A stretch of DNA of 64,000 bases, taken from positions 62,001 through 126,000 of the forward strand of contig JACKBS010000016.1 in NCBI GenBank assembly GCA_020634435.1, read 5' to 3'. How positions within the stretch are numbered: the stretch's first letter is position 1; every line of letters begins with the position of its first letter. Both the position numbers and the translations under genes were made by a program. Of the stretch, positions 34,290 through 42,630 are shown in pieces. Source of the DNA: Ardenticatenaceae bacterium (GTDB taxonomy: Bacteria; Chloroflexota; Anaerolineae; Promineifilales; Promineifilaceae). Below the pieces are notes generated by a model, which saw only the letters and a list, made by a program, of their open reading frames with translations, had not been told where the DNA came from and did no database searches.

Positions 34290-36644
34290 ATGACTGAATA
34301 CCTCCAAGGATTGAATGAAGCCCAAATTACGGCCGTTACTGCCCCCGAAGGTCCCATTTTAGTGTTAGCCGGGCCCGGCAGCGGCAAGACCCGCGTCCTC
34401 ACCCACCGCATTGTTTACCTCATTCGCGAAATGCGCGTGCCGCCGTGGCAAATCATGGCGGTGACCTTCACTAACAAGGCCGCCCGCGAAATGAACAGCC
34501 GGTTGGAAGAGCTGCTAGACGGCCGTCCGCGTGGCCTGACAATGGGTACCTTCCACGCTACCTGCGCCCGCATTTTGCGGCAGGAAAGCGAAAATTTGCA
34601 GGGCTACCGGCAAGATTTTGTGATTTTCGACACGGCCGATCAGCAGCAAGTGGTCAAGCAAGCGCTCAAAGATTTGAACCTGGACGACAAGAAGTTCCCC
34701 GTCAACAAGATGCTCAACGGCATCAGCACTGCCAAAAACGAACTGATCACCGCTGAAATGTACACCGCTGGCAACTACATCGCCGAGGTGACCAAGCGGG
34801 TTTACGCTCGCTACCAGCAGGTGCTCATCGCCAACAACGCCATGGATTTTGACGACCTGCTCATGAACACCGTGCTCCTACTCGACCAGCGACCTGATGT
34901 GCTGGAAAAATACCAGGAACGCTATCACCACATTCTGGTGGACGAGTTCCAGGACACAAATACGGCGCAGTATGGTCTGTTGCAGCGGTTGGGCGGTAAA
35001 CACGGCAACATCTTCGCCGTGGGCGATTCCGACCAGTCCATCTACAAATGGCGCGGGGCCGATTACCGCAACATCGACCGTTTCCGCCAAATGTACCCGG
35101 ACGCCGAAATGATTTTGCTAGAGCAAAATTACCGCTCCACCCAAATTATTCTGGACGTAGCCAAGGCGGTGATCAAGCAAAACAAAAACCGCGTGCACAA
35201 AGATTTGTTCACCACCCGCCAAGGCGGCGAGAAAATCACCGTGCGCGAAGTGTATGACGAACGCGAAGAGGCCGACGTCATCCTGAACCAAATTCAAAAT
35301 ATGCGCGTCCAGGGCTATTCACCGGGTGACATGGCGGTGATGTACCGCACCAACGCGCAATCCCGCGTGCTGGAAGAGGCATTCATCCGCGCCGGGATGC
35401 CATACAAGCTGGTCGGGGCGACGCAGTTCTACAAGCGGCGCGAGGTGAAAGATGTGATTGCTTACCTGCGGCTGGTGCACAATCCGCTGGATTCGGTGAG
35501 CTTTGCCCGGGTGATCAACACGCCAGCGCGGGGCATCGGCAACAAAACGCAGCAGGATTTGGAACAGTGGGCGTTTTACAACAATATGTCCCCCAGCGAG
35601 GCGGTGGTGCGGCTGGCCACTGACCCCGAGTTGCAGCATCCGTTTAACGGCCGTTCCTTTTCTACCCTCACCCATTTTGGCAACATGCTCAATGCCTGGC
35701 TCACCGTGCGCGAATCCGCCACGGTGGGTGATTTGCTCGATTTGATTCTGGAGCAAACCGAATACCGCGACTACATCGAAAACAGCGCCAAAGACCCGGA
35801 TGAAGCGCGTGACCGCTGGGCCAACGTCATGGAACTGCGCGGCGTGGCCCTGATGAGCAGCGAGCTGACGCTGAGCGAATTTTTGGAGCAGGTAGCCCTC
35901 GTCTCGGAAACCGACGATCTGGAAGACGACCCGAAGGCGGTAACCCTGCTGACGCTGCACGCGGCCAAGGGGCTGGAATATCCCGTGGTCTTCCTCACCG
36001 GGCTGGAAGATGGCGTGTTGCCGCACAGCCGCTCGATGGAAGACAGCGAATCCATGGCCGAAGAACGCCGTCTGTTTTACGTGGGGCTGACCCGTGCCAA
36101 GGACATTTTGTACATCACCCATGCCTTCCGCCGCACCTTTTTTGGCCAGACGGAAGTGGCGATCCCGTCCCGCTTTTTGCAGGACATCCCGATGAATTTG
36201 ACCGAAGGCGGCACCGCCAAACAGCGGCGCGAATCGACGTACCAACAGGCCAGTAGCTGGAATTGGTCGTCGGGTGGCAGCAGCAGTAGCAGTGGTAGTT
36301 CGGGGGGCGGATACGGCCGTTCCACCACCCCCAGCCGCAGTTCAAAACCCGCCCGCAAAAGCTACTCCTGGGCCGACGAAACCAAGCCCAGCCACCAGCC
36401 GCCAGCCACCAGCCGCCAATCCAATCTGCCCAAACCCCGCCACGAAGAAGACGATCTGGAACCAAGCGGCCCGCAGAAAGCCAAATACAAAACCGGCCAA
36501 AAAGTGCGCCACAAAAAATTTGGCGAGGGCACGGTCATCGAAAGCAAGCTGACGGGCAACGATGAAGAAGTGTCGGTGGCGTTTGCCGAGGTGGGCGTGA
36601 AGCGGCTGGCGGCCAGTTTTGCCAACCTGGAGATTCTTTCGTAA
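34290..36644 (+). CDS. pcrA: ATP-dependent DNA helicase PcrA/UvrD
   Basis: 784-residue SF1A helicase for nucleotide-excision repair and replication-transcription conflicts. Motifs in order: Walker A GPGSGKTR, TFTNKAAREM (Ia), VDEFQDTN (II), GDSDQSIYKWRGAD (III), LEQNYRST (IV), LTLHAAKGLEYPVVF (V) and FYVGLTRAKDILYITHA (VI). A Ser/Gly/Pro linker at about 650-720 includes DNA made of tandem CCACCAGCCG units near 36392-36420. The C-terminal Tudor-like domain (KTGQKVRHKKFGEGTVI) is the RNA-polymerase-binding part of PcrA. No ribosome site; see the leaderless promoter. Confidence 0.95.
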   Translation: MTEYLQGLNEAQITAVTAPEGPILVLAGPGSGKTRVLTHRIVYLIREMRVPPWQIMAVTFTNKAAREMNSRLEELLDGRPRGLTMGTFHATCARILRQESENLQGYRQDFVIFDTADQQQVVKQALKDLNLDDKKFPVNKMLNGISTAKNELITAEMYTAGNYIAEVTKRVYARYQQVLIANNAMDFDDLLMNTVLLLDQRPDVLEKYQERYHHILVDEFQDTNTAQYGLLQRLGGKHGNIFAVGDSDQSIYKWRGADYRNIDRFRQMYPDAEMILLEQNYRSTQIILDVAKAVIKQNKNRVHKDLFTTRQGGEKITVREVYDEREEADVILNQIQNMRVQGYSPGDMAVMYRTNAQSRVLEEAFIRAGMPYKLVGATQFYKRREVKDVIAYLRLVHNPLDSVSFARVINTPARGIGNKTQQDLEQWAFYNNMSPSEAVVRLATDPELQHPFNGRSFSTLTHFGNMLNAWLTVRESATVGDLLDLILEQTEYRDYIENSAKDPDEARDRWANVMELRGVALMSSELTLSEFLEQVALVSETDDLEDDPKAVTLLTLHAAKGLEYPVVFLTGLEDGVLPHSRSMEDSESMAEERRLFYVGLTRAKDILYITHAFRRTFFGQTEVAIPSRFLQDIPMNLTEGGTAKQRRESTYQQASSWNWSSGGSSSSSGSSGGGYGRSTTPSRSSKPARKSYSWADETKPSHQPPATSRQSNLPKPRHEEDDLEPSGPQKAKYKTGQKVRHKKFGEGTVIESKLTGNDEEVSVAFAEVGVKRLAASFANLEILS

Positions 36645-36645
36645 T

Positions 36646-36732
36646 CGGTAATCCGTTATCCGTAATCGGTAAACCGATGACCGATTACTGACCACCGATT
36701 ACCGTTCACCGATTTCCGATGACTGATTACCA
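36646..36732. repeat. CGGTAAT-type intergenic repeat, copy 2, overlapping a start codon
   Basis: Repeat units in one direction (GTAATCGGTAATCCGTTATC) are followed by the reverse units (CCGATGACCGATTACTGACC and so on), giving an imperfect hairpin. The last unit CCGATGACTGATTACC contains the ATG and first four codons of the methyltransferase gene. It fills the whole gap after pcrA. Confidence 0.75.
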
Positions 36733-37918
36733 GAACACAATCCGCGACGCAATTTTAGACGAGACCAACTTCGTCCGCGCCACATTTAGCGGGCGTCAGC
36801 GGGGCAAGGAAATACGCTGGGAGCGGCTAGAGCTGCGCCCGGTGGAGGTGAAGGGGCAGCGCCATCTGCAATTTTCCTTTTTTGATGCCAAGCAGAATAT
36901 CGTGAAGAATTATCTAGGGGAAACGGCCGTAACCGAACTCACCGCCGCTCTCGATCTGCCCTTCCGCAATTTCCACATCATCAGCCAAAACGAAACCCTC
37001 CAAATCAACCTCAGCAAAAAGGGCAAACCGATCATCAATCGTCAGGCGACGGCAAAGCCGCAGGCGGTAGATTTGGCGCATGACCGCAGCAAAAACACCA
37101 TTTTGTCTGAGGGGGAAGATATTCCATTTTTGAAGGTAATGGGGGTGATGCGGGCAGACGGCCGTATCAAGGCCGACCATCGCAGCAAGTTCCAGCAAAT
37201 CAACGCCTTCCTCAAAATTTTGGCCGAAGTAGACGAGATTGCCACCCTGCCCGAACCCGTGCGCATGATCGATTTTGGCTGCGGCAATGCCTACCTGACG
37301 TTTGCCGCTTACCACTACCTGGTCAACATCCTGGGCAAGCAGGCAAAAGTTGTGGGTGTGGACGGCCAGGAAAAACTGATTGCCCGCAACCAAAGCCGCG
37401 CCGAGGAACTTGGCTGGGCTGGCCTGACGTTTGAGCAAGGGTTGATTATCGACTACAAGGCGGTTCCTCCGCCCAACATCGTCGTGGCGCTGCACGCCTG
37501 CGACACGGCCACTGACGACACGCTGGCCCAGGGCATCCGCTGGCAGAGTGAGGTAATTATTGCCGCGCCCTGCTGCCATCATCATTTACAGGTGCAGTTG
37601 AAGGAACGGCCGTCTCCCCCCGAATTTGACGCCGTGATGCGCTACGGTCTGTTGCATGAGCGGCTGGGCGACATCCTCACCGATGCCTTCCGCGCCGCCA
37701 TTTTGCGCATGAATGGGTACCAGGTTACCGTCTTGCAGTTCATCTCGCCAGACCACACGCCCAAGAACCTGCTCCTGCGGGCGGTGAAGAAGGGGGATGA
37801 GGGGGGAGAAACGGCCGTAGCCGAATACACTCAACTCCAACAATACTGGCAGGTTAAACCCTACCTTTCACAGCTCCTAGCTTTTACAGAAATAGAAAAC
37901 CCAGATACTGCCATTTAA
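36719..37918 (+). CDS. SAM-dependent methyltransferase (Methyltransf_32-like)
   Basis: 399 residues. The N-terminal 170 residues are of unknown fold; the C-terminal half is a class I methyltransferase with motif I IDFGCGNAYLTFAAYH at about 183-198, the acidic loop VVGVDGQEKL, and the family motif APCCHHHL near residue 284. Relatives with APCC-H methylate RNA or small molecules; the target is not known. The start codon is inside the CGGTAAT repeat and there is no ribosome site, so the true start could be a downstream codon, though the next in-frame ATG is far into the protein. Confidence 0.82.
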   Translation: MTDYQNTIRDAILDETNFVRATFSGRQRGKEIRWERLELRPVEVKGQRHLQFSFFDAKQNIVKNYLGETAVTELTAALDLPFRNFHIISQNETLQINLSKKGKPIINRQATAKPQAVDLAHDRSKNTILSEGEDIPFLKVMGVMRADGRIKADHRSKFQQINAFLKILAEVDEIATLPEPVRMIDFGCGNAYLTFAAYHYLVNILGKQAKVVGVDGQEKLIARNQSRAEELGWAGLTFEQGLIIDYKAVPPPNIVVALHACDTATDDTLAQGIRWQSEVIIAAPCCHHHLQVQLKERPSPPEFDAVMRYGLLHERLGDILTDAFRAAILRMNGYQVTVLQFISPDHTPKNLLLRAVKKGDEGGETAVAEYTQLQQYWQVKPYLSQLLAFTEIENPDTAI

Positions 37919-37967
37919 ACGAACGGTAACTAAGTCAAAGCCGAAAAGGTTATGTTCGGCCGTTCTA

Positions 37968-38336
37968 TCATCCGGACACTCCCACCAACCTAATAGCGCC
38001 TAGCCCCAGCCACGGATCACAACTGCCGGCCAGTAAATGGTGATCAGCGGACTCGCTATGGTAAAAATATAGGCCGACGAGCGCATGACGTCCGCGCCAA
38101 AATGAATCTTCGGCGCGCCAACGCAGGCGAGATGCGTACCGCTGCTGGAGCAAATCGACAAATTTCACCAGCCAGGCAGCGCCCATCACCACGGCAATGG
38201 AGCGCATCAGGGTGAGTTTATCCGGTTCAAACACACGGTCGGAGTGAATATTGAAAAAGAGCGGTACGACAATCACGGCAAACAGCCAGCCGACCTCGAT
38301 AAGACCATCGCACCAGCGAGAGAGTTTTGTTTCCAT
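37968..38336 (-). pseudogene. Remnant of an O-antigen-ligase-like membrane protein gene
   Basis: The first 65 residues (WCDGLIEVGWLFAVIVVPLF, then VFEPDKLTLMRSIAVVMGAA) have the look of the N-terminus of large O-antigen ligase/polymerase proteins. After about residue 70 the frame becomes unnatural. In another frame, 38095-38005 reads as membrane-like SSAYIFTIASPLITIYWPAV ending at a stop, as if only the two ends of a gene survive. Family recognition is from memory of such N-termini and is moderate; that it is not an intact gene is more certain. Confidence 0.5.
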
Positions 38337-38494
38337 AGGGGCGCAATCTTAACCGAAAAGTGGGTAATGGTAAACGGTTATTTGCTAATGGTTTGCTATG
38401 AAGACTTAAGCGGAGGCAGCTTTGATAGTGGCATGACAATCGGAGAGAAAGTAATTTGCTAAGCCAAGGTCGTGGCTGCTTGCTTAGCCCCCTC
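38337..38494. other. Intergenic stretch with degenerate GGTAAT units
   Basis: Between the remnant and the YdeI-like gene. It holds GGGTAATGGTAAACGGTTAT near 38361-38380, which resembles a decayed CGGTAAT repeat copy. I see nothing else. Confidence 0.35.
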
Positions 38495-39121
38495 CTAATA
38501 TCGGTCGTGCAGCCCGATGCCCTCAAAGATTTGGGGCATACATTTTTCGATCCGTGCGATGCGCGTTTGGGACTGTTTGGCGCTGGAAAAATAGTGCAAG
38601 TAGCCTCGCTGCCGTCCCGGCGTCAGTGCGTCAAATGCTTCTCTGAAGGCAATATCTTCATCAAACATCGTCTGCAATTCATCTGGCACATCGAAATCTG
38701 AGGTCTTTTTGTACTCAACCGCCAAACCCGCTTTCTCCACTTCAATTGCTTCCTGAACGTACTCTTTGATTACTGGCTCCAGTTCCACAACGTGCTGCAC
38801 GGTGGTAAAGCGCAGCTGGCGCTCAGCCTGCATGTTGGGCGTTGACTGGATTAAAACGCCGTGCGGGTCCTTGAGCAAGACCCCTTTAAAAAAGGCAACC
38901 ACACAATACTCTTTAAACGCACTCATGATCAGGATATTTTTGCCATCAAATGTGTAGCAGGGCACCTTCCACTTCAATTCTTCGGTCAGATCGGTTTCCA
39001 GCAGAATGGCGCGTAATTTGGCCAACACATCCGGCCAGTTATGAACTTTGCAATCAGGGGTGCCGCCCAACGGACAACGGCCGCATCCTTGTGCCAAATA
39101 ATTGTCAATTTGTGGGTTCAT
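38495..39121 (-). CDS. YdeI/OmdA-family protein (DUF1801-like), paralogue 1
   Basis: 208 residues from the ATG at 39121 (GGAG upstream). The N-terminal half is DUF1801-like (TEELKWKVPCYTFDGKNILI), a fold shared with the iron-chaperone-like YdhG group; the C-terminal half is YdeI/OmdA (TPGRQRGYLHYFSSAKQSQT). Function is poorly known; relatives protect against bacteriocins or act in stress. An N-terminal insertion with cysteines (GCGRCPLGGTPDC) is absent from the neighbouring paralogue at 40191. The two copies flank an insertion sequence. Confidence 0.85.
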   Translation of the reverse strand: MNPQIDNYLAQGCGRCPLGGTPDCKVHNWPDVLAKLRAILLETDLTEELKWKVPCYTFDGKNILIMSAFKEYCVVAFFKGVLLKDPHGVLIQSTPNMQAERQLRFTTVQHVVELEPVIKEYVQEAIEVEKAGLAVEYKKTSDFDVPDELQTMFDEDIAFREAFDALTPGRQRGYLHYFSSAKQSQTRIARIEKCMPQIFEGIGLHDRY

Positions 39122-39138
39122 TTCTATCTCCATTTGTC

Positions 39139-40128
39139 ATTCCCGCGAAGGCTGCACTGTTGAAAAGATGGTAAGAACGGCGATAATGATGATATGGCTA
39201 AGAAAAATCGGCGTGAAAGCCAGTTTGTGACCTTTGCTCGTATGGCCCACAACCTGGCACAAAAAGAATTTGCTCCTTATTCCCATCCCAAAAGCCCGCG
39301 CAAGTATACGCAGCCGCAGTTGGTTACCTGCATTTTGTTGATGCATCGGCTGAGATTGAGTTATCGGGATATGGAAGAGTGGCTGCTGGCTAGTGATGCG
39401 GTGGTCAAGGAACTGGGACTCAAGGATGTGCCCACGTACTCGGCACTGGCGCGGGCAGCGGCTCGATTGTTGACGCTGGCCCAGATCGATCGCATGAATG
39501 TCAGCTTGTTGACAGAGTTGGGCATTGAGGAGGAAGCAGTCGCGATTGACGCGACTGGGTTTCAGCTGACTCAAGCCAGTGATTACTATATCAACCGACG
39601 CGGCTGGAAGATCACCCAATATTGGAAAGGATTCTATGGGGTTGGTCTGAACACCCTGTTCATTTTGGGACGGAGTCAATCGTATGGGCCGGGGCATGAT
39701 GGTAGTAAATTGGAAACGATGCGGCGTGCGGTACGGCCGTTTATGCGTTCTGGTCAATGGGTTTTGTTGGCTGATGGTGGCTTTGATGTGAAGTCGGTAC
39801 GACCTGATGACCTCATACCGCCCCGTCGCACGGGTCCGAAGCGGTCGATTGCCTCGCCCTTGCGCCAAGCACGCGCTGACTTGGTTGCCGTAGCCCGACT
39901 GGATGGACTCTTTGGGCAGCGCTGGAAGGTCGAAACCGTCATCTCGGTCATCAAACGCAAGTTTGGTGACGCCATTCGGGCACGCAAATACTATCTGCAA
40001 CGGCGTGAGCCAGCGATTAAGATGTTGGTTTACAATCTGCATCATTAATTTTGCTTTAGATCAGTTAATCCCGTAAGCATCTTTTGCTTTGTTTTGGATG
40101 TTTTCAACAGAGCAGCCTGCGCGGGAAT
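39139..40128 (+). mobile_element. Insertion sequence (IS5/IS4-like DDE), about 0.97-0.99 kb
   Basis: Contains one transposase gene bounded by inverted repeats. Core arms are AGGCTGCACTGTTGAAAAGAT (39149-39169) and its near-perfect reverse (40098-40118), 19 of 21 matching. The match continues outward through ATTCCCGCG (39139-39147) and CGCGGGAAT (40120-40128), giving 28 of 31. I cannot tell whether the outer part is IS or target sequence, and no clean target-site duplication is evident. Confidence 0.8.
39194..40048 (+). CDS. DDE transposase, IS5/IS4-like (DDE_Tnp_1)
   Basis: 284 residues, apparently intact. An N-terminal DUF772-like region (QLVTCILLMHRLRLSYRDME) precedes an RNase H-fold catalytic core with Asp119 (AIDATGF), Asp194 (LADGGFD) and Glu247 (WKVETVISVIKRKFG), the last in the Y/W-x-E-x6-K arrangement of IS4/IS5 transposases. 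It cuts and pastes its own element. It carries one ACGGCCGT, so it is at least partly adapted to this genome. A 302-residue open frame on the opposite strand is a shadow. Confidence 0.9.
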   Translation: MAKKNRRESQFVTFARMAHNLAQKEFAPYSHPKSPRKYTQPQLVTCILLMHRLRLSYRDMEEWLLASDAVVKELGLKDVPTYSALARAAARLLTLAQIDRMNVSLLTELGIEEEAVAIDATGFQLTQASDYYINRRGWKITQYWKGFYGVGLNTLFILGRSQSYGPGHDGSKLETMRRAVRPFMRSGQWVLLADGGFDVKSVRPDDLIPPRRTGPKRSIASPLRQARADLVAVARLDGLFGQRWKVETVISVIKRKFGDAIRARKYYLQRREPAIKMLVYNLHH

Positions 40129-40172
40129 CCATATACGACACGCGGTGGATGCCCGCCTGCGCGGGCATGACA
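40120..40172. repeat. REP-like palindromes beside the IS
   Basis: CGCGGGAATCC at 40120-40130 is one half of a REP-like unit whose other half (GTCATTCCCGCG, 39136-39147) is on the far side of the IS. A complete unit follows: ATGCCCGC (40149-40156), CTGC loop, GCGGGCAT (40161-40168), then GACA. Such GTCATTCCCGCGNAGGCGGG elements are common dispersed hairpins in bacterial genomes. Confidence 0.65.
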
Positions 40173-40190
40173 GGTGCGGATTCGTTCGTT

Positions 40191-40775
40191 TCATTCATCA
40201 TTCAAGCCCTTGCCAGCGAGGATGTGCGGGGTGTACTTCTCCACACGCGCCGCGCGCGTTTTGGACTGCTTAGCCCCAGCAAAATAGAGCAGGTAGCCTC
40301 TTTGTCGTCCCGGCGTCAGCGCTTCAAAGGCTGTTTTGAGTGCAGGATTTTTGTCTAGCTTTATCTGGAACTCTTCGGGCATCTCGAACGCCGAGGTTTC
40401 CTTCATTTCCACTTCCAAGCCAGCTTTTTCCACTTCAATGGCCTCACGAATGTAAGCTGTAATAATGTGGGCCATCTCCTCAATTTCATCGGCGCTGGTG
40501 AACCGAATCTGGCGCGCGCCTTGCACATTTTTGGTTTGCTGAACAAGAATGCCTATTTCATCCTTCAGCAGTGCGCCTTTCATAAACAGCAGTGCACAGT
40601 AATTTTTAAAGCCGTGCATCAGGACGATGTTTTTGTCGTCGTCAACCGTGTAGCAGGGATGGCCCCATTTCAATTCCTCGGTCAAGTCACAGTCAAGCGC
40701 GATGGTGCGCAACAGCTTAAATGCTTCCTGCCACTGTCCGGCCTTGTTGAAATAAAAGTCAACCTTCGGATTCAT
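40191..40775 (-). CDS. YdeI/OmdA-family protein (DUF1801-like), paralogue 2
   Basis: 194 residues. Same two-part layout as the paralogue at 38495: TEELKWGHPCYTVDDDKNIV in the first half and ALTPGRQRGYLLYFAGAKQS in the second. The C-terminal 40 residues of the two are close to identical in pattern, which points to an old tandem duplication later split by the IS. It lacks the Cys-rich N-terminal insertion of copy 1. ATG at 40775 follows GGAAG. Function uncertain, probably stress-related. Confidence 0.87.
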   Translation of the reverse strand: MNPKVDFYFNKAGQWQEAFKLLRTIALDCDLTEELKWGHPCYTVDDDKNIVLMHGFKNYCALLFMKGALLKDEIGILVQQTKNVQGARQIRFTSADEIEEMAHIITAYIREAIEVEKAGLEVEMKETSAFEMPEEFQIKLDKNPALKTAFEALTPGRQRGYLLYFAGAKQSKTRAARVEKYTPHILAGKGLNDE

Positions 40776-40790
40776 CTATTTCTTCCAATT

Positions 40791-40862
40791 GTCATTCCGA
40801 GGTCCTCCGAGGAATCTTTCGGCTTTGTAAGCAAGAAGATTCCTCACTTCGTTCGGAATGAC
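40791..40862. repeat. 72-bp hairpin element (GTCATTCCGA...TCGGAATGAC)
   Basis: Nested perfect inverted repeats: GTCATTCCGA (40791-40800) with TCGGAATGAC (40853-40862), and GAGGAATCTT (40809-40818) with AAGATTCCTC (40836-40845). It sits between the YdeI-like start and the pgm stop, and looks like a non-coding dispersed palindromic repeat; it may also protect or end the pgm transcript. Confidence 0.75.
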
Positions 40863-40865
40863 ACC

Positions 40866-42512
40866 TTAAGCTCCTTCAAACGCCGCCTGCACAATTTCTT
40901 TGGCCTCAGCCTGAATTTGGTGCAGGTGGTCCTCGCCTTTAAAGCTTTCGGCGTAGATTTTGTAGATGTCCTCGGTGCCAGACGGCCGTGCGGCAAACCA
41001 GCCATTTTCCGTCACCACTTTCAGGCCACCGATGGCGGCGCCGTTGCCCGGTGCATGGGTCAGCTTGGCGGTGATTGGCTCGCCCGCCATCGTGCTGGCG
41101 GTTACCATTTCCGGCGATAGGTTGCTGAGGATCGCTTTTTGCTCGCGGTTGGCAGGGGCGTCGCTGCGCTGGTAGACGGGACTACCAAACATGCCTTCCA
41201 GCTCGCGGTAATGCTCACCAGGGTCGCGTTGAGTAACGGCCGTAATTTCTGCGGCCAACAAGTTCAAAATGAGGCCATCTTTGTCGGTGGTCCATACTTT
41301 GCCATTGTGCCGTAAGAAGGATGCTCCCGCGCTTTCCTCACCGCCAAAGCCAAATGAGCCATCCACCAAGCCATCGACAAAATATTTGAAGCCCACCGGC
41401 ACTTCGGCCAGCCGCCGCCCCAATTTGGCGGCCACGCGATCAATCATCGAGCTGGAAACCAGCGTCTTGCCAATTGAGGCATCCGCAGGCCAGCCGGGGC
41501 GGTGCTGGAACAGATACCAGATAGCCACTGCCAGGTAATGGTTGGGGTTCATCAACCCCACACTCTTGGTGACAATGCCATGCCGGTCGGCATCCGGGTC
41601 ATTGCCAAAAGCAATGTCGAAGTCATCCTTGAGCCGGATCAAACTGGCCATCGCGTACGGTGACGAACAGTCCATGCGGATTTTGCCGTCTTTGTCTACG
41701 GTCATAAAGCGGAAGGTGGGGTCAACGGCCGTATTTACCACCGTCAAGTCAAGCCCATACCGCTCGGCAATCGGGGCCCAGTAGTGCACCCCGGCGCCTC
41801 CCATCGGATCGACGCCAATCTTAAGGCCCGCCTGGGCAATGGCGGCCATGTCTACCACGTTTTCCAAATCGGCCACGTAGGGTGCGATGTAGTCGTGCTG
41901 GTGCACGTTGCTGGCCTGCATCGCCCGATTCAGCGGCAGTCGTTTTACCGCTTTCAGCCCATCGGCCAAAATTTCATTGGCCCGATCCTGGATGGTTTTG
42001 GTGGTTGCGGAGGCCGCCGGGCCACCTTCGGGCGGGTTGTACTTGAAGCCGCCATCGTCGGGCGGATTGTGTGAGGGAGTAATCACGACACCATCAGCCA
42101 GAGCGGAGGAACGGCCGTTGTTGTACGTCAAAATCGCGTGAGAGATGGCGGGCGTTGGTGCATAGCCCATCCCTGCCTGAATAAACAACTCGACCCCGTT
42201 CGCCGCAAATACCTCAATGGCACTGATCTGCGCTGGTTCAGACAGCGCGTGCGTGTCCATGCCCATGTACAGCGGTCCAGTAATGCCTTGCTGCTGACGG
42301 TATTCACAAATTGCCTGGCTAATGGCCAAAATGTGGTCTTCATTAAACTGTGCCGCCATTGAACTACCGCGATGTCCCGATGTGCCAAAACTGACTTTCT
42401 GGTCAATGTTGGTCGGGTCAGGATGGGTGGTGTAATAAGCGGAAATCAGTCGGGGAATATTTACAAGCATGTCGCTGGGAGCAGGTTTTCCGGCAAGGGG
42501 GTGCTGGGCCAT
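40866..42512 (-). CDS. pgm: Phosphoglucomutase (alpha-D-glucose phosphate-specific)
   Basis: 548 residues, full length. Interconverts glucose 1-phosphate and glucose 6-phosphate, linking glycogen breakdown (glgP at 58402) to glycolysis. Catalytic phosphoserine Ser147 in VITPSHNPPDDGG, metal loop DPDADRHG, sugar loop GGEESAGAS and phosphate loop ARPSGTEDIYKIY are all present. The N-terminal FGTSGHRG is typical of the bacterial Pgm group. ATG at 42512 has AAGGAG upstream. Confidence 0.95.
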   Translation of the reverse strand: MAQHPLAGKPAPSDMLVNIPRLISAYYTTHPDPTNIDQKVSFGTSGHRGSSMAAQFNEDHILAISQAICEYRQQQGITGPLYMGMDTHALSEPAQISAIEVFAANGVELFIQAGMGYAPTPAISHAILTYNNGRSSALADGVVITPSHNPPDDGGFKYNPPEGGPAASATTKTIQDRANEILADGLKAVKRLPLNRAMQASNVHQHDYIAPYVADLENVVDMAAIAQAGLKIGVDPMGGAGVHYWAPIAERYGLDLTVVNTAVDPTFRFMTVDKDGKIRMDCSSPYAMASLIRLKDDFDIAFGNDPDADRHGIVTKSVGLMNPNHYLAVAIWYLFQHRPGWPADASIGKTLVSSSMIDRVAAKLGRRLAEVPVGFKYFVDGLVDGSFGFGGEESAGASFLRHNGKVWTTDKDGLILNLLAAEITAVTQRDPGEHYRELEGMFGSPVYQRSDAPANREQKAILSNLSPEMVTASTMAGEPITAKLTHAPGNGAAIGGLKVVTENGWFAARPSGTEDIYKIYAESFKGEDHLHQIQAEAKEIVQAAFEGA

Positions 42513-42630
42513 TGGTTTATTTCTCCTTAACTTTGCAGCAAATCAATCAACAGCAGAATTTACGCTCAAAAGCAATCCGGTTGGCGTCTTATTGTAACAG
42601 GGATTGGGATGAAACCAGAAACGGCCGTTG

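Noticed and set aside
35319..36245. 308-codon minus-strand frame
   Set aside because: Antisense to pcrA, whose helicase motifs V and VI lie in the same stretch.
34174..36732. CGGTAAT repeats as a CRISPR array
   Set aside because: Units are only about 7-10 bp, contiguous, face each other and have no unique spacers; no cas genes are nearby.
39137..40045. 302-codon minus-strand frame in the IS
   Set aside because: Fully antisense to the transposase, which has its DDE residues; composition is typical of a shadow frame.
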